Assembly: GCF_004348725.1 (NCBI RefSeq)
Contig: NZ_SMKR01000068.1
Location: 1 to 35,137 of the forward strand
Direction: 5' to 3'
Origin: Kribbella turkmenica
Lineage (GTDB): Bacteria; Actinomycetota; Actinomycetes; Propionibacteriales; Kribbellaceae
Length of the DNA: 35,137 nucleotides
In this document: positions 30,694-35,137 of the stretch, piece after piece
Layout of the letters: the number at the start of each line of letters is the position of its first letter
Position numbering within the stretch: position 1 is the stretch's first letter
Position numbers and translations under genes: made by a program
The notes under the pieces: generated by a model
The model's input: the letters and a program-made list of their open reading frames with translations, nothing else
What the model was told of the DNA's origin: nothing
The model's database searches: none

Positions 30694-31488
30694 ATGCCTG
30701 CGACCCGTCGCGATCTGGTCTTCGAGGACCACTTCGACGGCTCCACGCTGGACCTGTCCGCGTGGTCGCCGTACTACCTGCCGCAGTGGAGCTCGCGGCA
30801 GGCGTCAGCAGCGACGTACGCGGTGGGTGACTCGTGCCTGACACTCAGCATCCCGCCGGAGCAGGGTCTCTGGTGCCGCGGCGATCACAAGCCCGACCTG
30901 CGCGTCTCGGGGATCCAGTCCGGCAACTACTCCGGTCCGGTCGGGAGCACGGTCGGCCAGCAGCCGTACCGCGAAGGTCTGACGGTTCGCGAGGAGCAGG
31001 AGCCGTTCTGGGGCTGGACACCGTACGGCGGGTACGTCGAACTGCGCGCCCGGGCCGAGATCAGTCCGCGCTCGATGGTGTCGCTGTGGATGGTCGGGCT
31101 CGAGGACCAGCCCGACCGGTGTGGGGAGATCTGCGTGATGGAAGTCTTCGGCGACGCGATCGTCCCCGGCGAGTCGACCGCGGTCGGCATGGGCCTGAAG
31201 ACCATCCGCGACCCGGCCGTGCCGCAAGACTTCGAGGCGGTGCCGCTGTCGATCGACCTGGCCGACTTCCACACCTATGCCGTCGAGTGGACCGGCAGCC
31301 AGGTCAGGTTCCTCGTGGACGGCACGCGAATCCGCAGTTGTCAGGGCGCTCCGGCGTACCCGGTGCAGCTTATGCTCGCGGTGTTCGACTTCCCCGGGCA
31401 GAGCGTCGGCGACGACGACCGGCTGGTGCCAACCTTTACCGTCGACCACATTCGTGGATGGAACGTTGCGGAGGAGCTCGTCGCCTGA
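30694..31488 (+). CDS. Glycoside hydrolase family 16-like protein
   Basis: This 264-residue protein has the GH16 beta-jelly-roll: an N-terminal LVFEDHFDGSTLDLSAWSPY, a central YGGYVELRARAEISPRSMVSLWMVG, and the catalytic strand GEICVMEVFG (E145 and E150). C-terminal DFHTYAVEWTGSQVRFLVDGTRI is also typical. The motif E-x-D-x-x-E keeps both glutamates but has C147 where the assisting Asp is usual. There is no signal peptide, so it would act inside the cell or be misstarted. The ATG at 30694 follows GGGGG; GTG 30676 is an alternative. Substrate may be a beta-glucan. Confidence 0.8.
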   Translation: MPATRRDLVFEDHFDGSTLDLSAWSPYYLPQWSSRQASAATYAVGDSCLTLSIPPEQGLWCRGDHKPDLRVSGIQSGNYSGPVGSTVGQQPYREGLTVREEQEPFWGWTPYGGYVELRARAEISPRSMVSLWMVGLEDQPDRCGEICVMEVFGDAIVPGESTAVGMGLKTIRDPAVPQDFEAVPLSIDLADFHTYAVEWTGSQVRFLVDGTRIRSCQGAPAYPVQLMLAVFDFPGQSVGDDDRLVPTFTVDHIRGWNVAEELVA

Positions 31489-31495
31489 CTAAGGT
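31466..31495 (+). promoter_or_regulatory. Predicted promoter of the trpD leader transcript
   Basis: TTGCGG (31466-31471), 18 bp and TAAGGT (31490-31495) resemble a housekeeping promoter. The -10 ends 7 bp before the leader peptide ATG at 31503, so the leader could be translated from a leaderless mRNA. The promoter lies within the end of the GH16 gene. Confidence 0.4.
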
Positions 31496-31502
31496 CACTG
31501 CC

Positions 31503-31541
31503 ATGTTCCTGTGCGCTGGTAGCTGGTGGGCCGTCGAGTAG
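31503..31541 (+). CDS. trpL: trp leader peptide
   Basis: A 12-residue open frame, MFLCAGSWWAVE, has two adjacent tryptophan codons (31524-31529) near its end. It is preceded by AAGG and ends at a TAG inside the first attenuator hairpin. The ORF begins 92 nt after the end of one gene's core and 95 nt before trpD. Tandem Trp codons before a terminator ahead of a trp gene are the hallmark of ribosome-mediated attenuation: a ribosome stalled by lack of charged Trp-tRNA changes folding of the downstream RNA. Confidence 0.8.
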   Translation: MFLCAGSWWAVE

Positions 31542-31590
31542 ACGGTCCTGCTTCCGCGTCAACACCCCGGCCGTCTCCTGCGAGGCGGCC
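31531..31590 (+). promoter_or_regulatory. trp attenuator
   Basis: Four regions can be read. Region 1 CCGTC (31531-31535) pairs with region 2 GACGG (31541-31545). Region 2 can instead pair with CCGTC in region 3 (31571-31575). Region 3 GGCCGTCTC (31569-31577) pairs with region 4 GAGGCGGCC (31582-31590) as a 9-bp terminator with one G-U pair. Region 1 follows directly on the Trp codons, so a stalled ribosome would mask it and allow 2:3 antitermination. The T-run after region 4 is weak. Confidence 0.75.
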
Positions 31591-31635
31591 GTCGTGATGT
31601 CTCCCCGCGGGCGGCCCAGCACCCCGAGGATGCCA

Positions 31636-32682
31636 ATGGCAACAACACTCCGGACCTGGTCCGGGCTCATCTCCGCGCTCCTGGCCGGCTCCGACCTGAC
31701 CGCCGCGGACACCGCCTGGGCGATGGACCAACTGGTTCTCGGTGAGGCGTCGCCGGCGCAGATCTCCGGCTTCCTGATCGCCCTGCGGGCCAAGGGTGAG
31801 ACGGCCGAGGAGATCGCCGGTCTTGCCGCGGTACTGCGTTCGCACGCCACGCCGGTGCGGATCCGGGGACCGTTCGTGGACATCGCCGGGACGGGTGGCG
31901 ACCGGACCGGTGCGGTGAACATCTCCACGATGGCCGCCGTGGTCGCGGCGTCGACGGGCGTGACTGTGGTGAAACACGGCGGACGTGCCGCATCATCGTC
32001 GGCCGGAGGCTCTGCCGACCTGGTCGAGCACTTGGGCGTACCACTCGACTTGTCGGCTGACGAGGCTGCGCGGGTGGCGGCCGAGGCTGGGCTGACCTAT
32101 CTGTTCGCTCCACGCTTCAACCCGGCCCTGCGGAACGTGGCCGTCGTACGGCGTGAGTTGGCTGTGCCGACGGCGTTCAACGTGCTCGCACCGCTGGTCA
32201 ATCCGTCCGATCCTCAGCACCAACTCGTGGGCGTGGCCAACCCGGCGATGCTGCCCGTGATCGCTCGCGCGTTGGCTGTGCAGGGCCGGTCTGCCCTGGT
32301 GGCCCGGGGTGATGACGGGCTCGACAAGCTGACGACTACTGGGGTGTCGCGGTTGTGGGTCGTTCACGACGGCACTGCCTCGGAGGTGGTGTTCGACCCG
32401 CGGTCGCTCGGCCTGCCTTCGGTGTCGCCGGCTGAGCTTCGGGGCGGTGATGCTGCCTTCAATGCGCGGGTGCTGCGCCGTCTGGTCGACGGCGAGCCCG
32501 GTCCGGTGCGGGACGTCGTACTGCTGAACGCTGCGGCCGCACTGGTCACGTTGGAGTTCGGAAGCGGAGTGCTGCTGAAGCAGTTCGCCGAGGCTCTGGA
32601 GCGGTGTCGGCAGGCTGTGGACAACGGCGACACCACGGCAACGCTGGAACGCTGGGCCGGTTACTCGCTAGCGTTCAGGTGA
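31636..32682 (+). CDS. trpD: Anthranilate phosphoribosyltransferase
   Basis: This 348-residue enzyme joins anthranilate and phosphoribosyl pyrophosphate in the second committed step of tryptophan synthesis. Landmarks are the PRPP loop [17 protein letters not shown] (residues 82-98), [22 protein letters not shown] (113-134), [20 protein letters not shown], and the C-terminal glycine-rich [19 protein letters not shown] lies upstream of the ATG at 31636; ATG 31630 is close but less well placed. The gene sits behind a Trp-Trp leader and terminator and is not in a trp operon here. It is coupled to the sigma gene downstream (TGATG overlap). Confidence 0.95.
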   Translation: MATTLRTWSGLISALLAGSDLTAADTAWAMDQLVLGEASPAQISGFLIALRAKGETAEEIAGLAAVLRSHATPVRIRGPFVDIAGTGGDRTGAVNISTMAAVVAASTGVTVVKHGGRAASSSAGGSADLVEHLGVPLDLSADEAARVAAEAGLTYLFAPRFNPALRNVAVVRRELAVPTAFNVLAPLVNPSDPQHQLVGVANPAMLPVIARALAVQGRSALVARGDDGLDKLTTTGVSRLWVVHDGTASEVVFDPRSLGLPSVSPAELRGGDAAFNARVLRRLVDGEPGPVRDVVLLNAAAALVTLEFGSGVLLKQFAEALERCRQAVDNGDTTATLERWAGYSLAFR

Positions 32683-33635
32683 TGCGTGAGCTGCTCGACG
32701 CCGCAAGAGGCGGTGATGACGACGCCTTCGGACAGCTGGTGGGTCCGTGGCGTGGAGAGTTGCATGCTCATTGCTACCGGATGCTCGGCTCCGACTCGGA
32801 TGCGGACGACGCCGTCCAGGAGACGCTCCTCCGCGCCTGGAGTGGTCTCGACCGGTATGAGGACCACGGCTCCATCCGGGCCTGGCTCTACAAGATCGCC
32901 ACGAACCGGTGCCTCACGCTGATCGACAGGCGCGGGAGGCGCGAGCTGCCGACGGACCTGGAGGCCACTTACGACGCCGAGTGGGTGGAGCCCTATCCGA
33001 CGAGCCGGCTGGCGTGGACCGCGCAGCTCACCCCGGAGGCGCGAGTCGTCGCGCTCGAGTCTGTCGAGTTGGCGTTCGTCGCGTCGTTGCAGCACCTGTC
33101 CGCGCTACAACGTGCGGTACTGCTGCTGCGCGACGTACTGGCGTTCGCCGCTCGTGAGGTCGCGGAGTTGCTGGGGACATCGGTTGCCGCGGTGAACAGT
33201 GCGTTGCAACGGGCGCGCTCGGTCCTGAGCTCGCTGCGGCCGTCGCAGCAGCAGACACTACGGGACCTGGGGGAGTTGGCCGAGCGCGACCTGGTACGGC
33301 GATATATGGCCGCGTGGGAGAGCGGTGACGTCGACGCGATCGTGGCCATGCTGGCCGAGGACGCGAGGTACTCGATGCCGCCGCTGCTGCAGTGGTTCTC
33401 CGGGCGGGCGGGGATCCGGCGGTTCCTGCTGGACGGGCCGCTGCGCGAGAAGTGGCGGTTCCTGCCGACCCGGGCGAACGGGCAGTTGGCGTTCGGGACG
33501 TACCTGTGGGACGTCGACCGGTACGTCCCCGGCGGGCTCGACGTGATCCTCCTCCGCGGGTCGCAGATCGTCGAGATCGTGTCGTTCCTGGACGCGGACT
33601 TCGAGGCGTTCGGGCTGCCGGAGGAAGTTTTCTGA
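32682..33635 (+). CDS. ECF sigma factor with SnoaL-like tail (TIGR02960-like)
   Basis: This 317-residue protein has sigma region 2 ([20 protein letters not shown], then [20 protein letters not shown], then [20 protein letters not shown]) and region 4 ([20 protein letters not shown], then [19 protein letters not shown]). A C-terminal NTF2/SnoaL-like domain (from about 205) has [20 protein letters not shown] and [17 protein letters not shown]. This is the long ECF type described as TIGR02960/SigJ-like, without a separate anti-sigma. The ATG at 32682 shares a base with the trpD stop; GTG 32679 is an alternative. It is therefore translated with trpD. Confidence 0.87.
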   Translation: MRELLDAARGGDDDAFGQLVGPWRGELHAHCYRMLGSDSDADDAVQETLLRAWSGLDRYEDHGSIRAWLYKIATNRCLTLIDRRGRRELPTDLEATYDAEWVEPYPTSRLAWTAQLTPEARVVALESVELAFVASLQHLSALQRAVLLLRDVLAFAAREVAELLGTSVAAVNSALQRARSVLSSLRPSQQQTLRDLGELAERDLVRRYMAAWESGDVDAIVAMLAEDARYSMPPLLQWFSGRAGIRRFLLDGPLREKWRFLPTRANGQLAFGTYLWDVDRYVPGGLDVILLRGSQIVEIVSFLDADFEAFGLPEEVF

Positions 33636-33655
33636 CCGCTGCGATGAGTTTCGGC

Positions 33656-33697
33656 CGTCTGCCCGGGTTCTAGCTGTGACAAGTCCCTTCGCAGACG
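33656..33697 (+). promoter_or_regulatory. Inverted repeat adjacent to the ribosome binding site
   Basis: CGTCTGC (33656-33662) and GCAGACG (33691-33697) are exact inverted arms around 28 nt. The right arm touches the AGGACGGA site of the tandem-SnoaL gene. It may be a weak terminator, an operator or a translational hairpin. Confidence 0.4.
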
Positions 33698-33708
33698 AGG
33701 ACGGAACC

Positions 33709-34482
33709 ATGACGAACGAGCAGGAAGTCCGCACGCTGATCGAGAACTGGGTCACCGCGGTGCACACCGGTGACCTGGACACGGTCCTGGCCGACCACGC
33801 GCCGGACATCGTGATGTTCGACGTACCGCCGCCGTACGAGGGTGTGCGCGGGGTGGACGCGTACCGCGATACCTGGCCGGGGTTCTTCGAGTGGCAGCGG
33901 TCGGGGGCGTCGTTCGAGCTGGAGTCGCTGGACGTGACCGCGGGTTCGGACGCCGCGTTCGCGTTCGCGTTGCTGCGCTGCGGTACGCCGGACGAGTTCG
34001 CGGCCAAGCCCGCGCAGCGGCTCCGGCTGACGATCGGCCTGCGCCGCGTCGACGGCCGCTGGACCGTGACGCACGAACACCATTCGTTCCCGCACGACGA
34101 CGTACCCGCGGCTGTTGCGTCGGCCGACATCCAGGACCTGCTCACCCACTGGACCGACCGCACCGCCGCCCGCGACCTCGACGGGCTGATGGAAGGTATC
34201 GCCGAGGACGTCGTCTCCTACGAGCTCGACGGCGAGTACACCGGCAAGCCGGCCGTCCGCGAGGTCTGCAAATCCGGCCTGGAGGCCACCACCGACCCCA
34301 TCTCCTTCACCATCACCGACCTCACCATCACCGCCTCCGGCGACCTGGCCATTGCCTGGGGCATCGACCACGTCAAGTCCACGACCACAGAAGACCGCTC
34401 CCGGTCAACCCGAGTCTTCCGCCGATCGAACACCACCTGGCACCTGATCCACCAACACGTGTCCCACCCCTCAAAGAGCTAG
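33709..34482 (+). CDS. Tandem SnoaL/NTF2-like protein
   Basis: This 257-residue protein has two NTF2/SnoaL-type domains. The first, about 1-130, has EVRTLIENWVTAVHTGDLDT, then VLADHAPDIVMFDVPPPYEG and VDGRWTVTHEHHSFP. The second, about 140-257, has DIQDLLTHWTDRTAARDLDG, then LMEGIAEDVVSYELDGEYTG and NTTWHLIHQHVSHP. Each carries the DxxWxVxHxHxS-like end strand. Such proteins bind small ligands or catalyse ring reactions; here the ligand is unknown. The ATG at 33709 follows GAGGACGGA; a GTG/ATG at 33676 is possible. It directly follows an ECF sigma factor with a tail of the same fold. Confidence 0.82.
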   Translation: MTNEQEVRTLIENWVTAVHTGDLDTVLADHAPDIVMFDVPPPYEGVRGVDAYRDTWPGFFEWQRSGASFELESLDVTAGSDAAFAFALLRCGTPDEFAAKPAQRLRLTIGLRRVDGRWTVTHEHHSFPHDDVPAAVASADIQDLLTHWTDRTAARDLDGLMEGIAEDVVSYELDGEYTGKPAVREVCKSGLEATTDPISFTITDLTITASGDLAIAWGIDHVKSTTTEDRSRSTRVFRRSNTTWHLIHQHVSHPSKS

Positions 34483-35137
34483 GCGCAGGACGGTTTCGGC
34501 GACCTGGTCCGGGCAGCGGAGGTTGGGGTGATGGTCGGCGCCTTCGAGCCAGATGAACTCCGCGTCGGGGATCCGGGCGGCGGTGGCGCCCGCGACGGCG
34601 GCGAGGATGGGGCGGTCCTGGTCGCCGACCATCACCACGGTTCGCGCCTGGATCTCGTGGAGCCGGTCGTAGACCGGCGGATCCTTGCGCAGGTAGGTTT
34701 CCTGGTCCAACCACGCCGGCACGGCGGCCTCCAGCTGAGCGACCGCGGCCTCGTCGGCACCGGCGCCCGCCCACAACCGCATCCCGAGCCGTATCAGCCC
34801 GTCCACGTCCCGAGCTTCCACGAGCGCCTCGAACTCCGCATCGAGCTCAGGCTCCTCGGGGAACGGGAATCCGCTCACCCCGGGACACAGCAGCACAAGC
34901 GCCCGTACCCGTCCCGGATCGTCCACCGCGAGCCGCAGCGCCGTGTCCCCACCCATGCTGCACCCGACCAGCACCACCTGCTCGAGCCCCAACTGATTCA
35001 GCACACTCACCAGATCCCCGACCGGCGAGAACTCGGTCGTCGGCGGCGAGGACCGTCCATACCCGCGTACGTCGTACCGCACCACTCGATGCCTCTCCAC
35101 CAATCGAGGCATCACCGGATCCCACCCACGCGAATCC
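34471..35137 (-). CDS. Alpha/beta hydrolase, 5' end beyond the window
   Basis: The frame is open from the stop at 34471 to the right edge, about 222 codons; the start lies outside the window. The visible part reads GWDPVMPRLVERHRVVRYDV, then RGYGRS, the nucleophile elbow GCSMGGDTAL, the acid in VVMVGDQDRP and the catalytic His in EGADHHPNLR. It is thus an almost complete hydrolase fold lacking the first strands. The last 12 nt overlap the convergent tandem-SnoaL gene. Substrate is unknown. Confidence 0.85.
   Translation of the reverse strand, partial: DSRGWDPVMPRLVERHRVVRYDVRGYGRSSPPTTEFSPVGDLVSVLNQLGLEQVVLVGCSMGGDTALRLAVDDPGRVRALVLLCPGVSGFPFPEEPELDAEFEALVEARDVDGLIRLGMRLWAGAGADEAAVAQLEAAVPAWLDQETYLRKDPPVYDRLHEIQARTVVMVGDQDRPILAAVAGATAARIPDAEFIWLEGADHHPNLRCPDQVAETVLRLAL

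Noticed and set aside
30672..30696. GTG at 30676 as start of the GH16-like gene.
   Set aside because: The GGGAGG before it is only 2-3 nt away, too close; ATG at 30694 with GGGGG upstream is better placed.
33667..33685. A TGTCACA element on the minus strand at 33674-33680 as a second ECF41 promoter.
   Set aside because: No CGTC follows at the required 16-nt spacing and no minus-strand gene starts downstream.
1..35137. CRISPR arrays, insertion sequences, phage attachment sites and tRNA genes.
   Set aside because: No regularly spaced direct repeats, transposase-like proteins, terminal inverted repeats with target duplications or tRNA cloverleafs were found by eye.

Overview
The window is about 35 kb of very GC-rich DNA (roughly 70% G+C). 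It has GTG starts, ATGA/GTGA overlaps, hairpin terminators with little or no U tract, LacI/TetR regulators and several ECF sigma factors with fused C-terminal domains. This points to a soil actinomycete chromosome. The protein styles and the layout of the sugar locus suggest Nocardioidaceae/Kribbellaceae, perhaps Kribbella itself, but that is inference. I see no phage, insertion sequence, CRISPR array, rRNA or tRNA.

Left part (1-3970): a possible 3' end of a gene cut by the window edge, a decayed GNAT acetyltransferase remnant, a HIRAN-domain protein with its terminator, threonine ammonia-lyase (ilvA), a large nested hairpin between convergent genes, and a membrane-anchored coiled-coil protein.

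Rhamnose locus (3923-16707): a tightly packed minus-strand operon, read from 15253 down to 3972. It encodes a sugar ABC importer (rhaT, rhaP, rhaQ, rhaS), L-rhamnose mutarotase (rhaM), L-rhamnose isomerase (rhaI), a rhamnulose-1-phosphate aldolase/lactaldehyde dehydrogenase fusion, a second fucose/arabinose-type isomerase, rhamnulokinase (rhaB) and an 80-residue lone LuxR-type HTH. It ends at a 13-bp hairpin. A divergent LacI-family regulator faces it, with two LacI-type operators in the shared intergenic region. The operon can take L-rhamnose from import to dihydroxyacetone phosphate and L-lactate. The extra isomerase and the lone HTH are the unexpected parts.

Middle (16687-24311): a TetR regulator divergent from an alpha/beta hydrolase plus DHFR-like reductase pair, with a tandem-operator region between them; a PD-(D/E)XK-type nuclease candidate; a DUF4240 protein; an unrecognised conserved-looking protein; an ECF42-type sigma factor with its DGPF/YCII partner behind a recognisable self-type promoter; a 51-residue membrane protein; and a second, shorter YCII protein.

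Right part (24312-35137): an enoyl-CoA hydratase broken by two frameshifts, an NTF2-like protein divergent from a TetR gene with a clean palindrome between them, a possible structured RNA upstream of a secreted SH3/M15-like cell-wall protein, a BBE-type FAD oxidase, an APH-type phosphotransferase, an ECF41-type sigma factor with its own-type promoter, and a GH16-like hydrolase. Then comes trpD behind a complete-looking tryptophan attenuator (leader peptide with Trp-Trp and mutually exclusive hairpins). It is translationally coupled to a third ECF sigma factor with a SnoaL tail, followed by a tandem-SnoaL protein. An alpha/beta hydrolase runs off the right edge.

The most noteworthy items are the trpD attenuator, the two-isomerase rhamnose operon, the cluster of ECF sigma factors with built-in regulatory domains and readable autoregulatory promoters, the PD-(D/E)XK protein, and the nested, possibly pseudoknotted RNA at 26404-26457.
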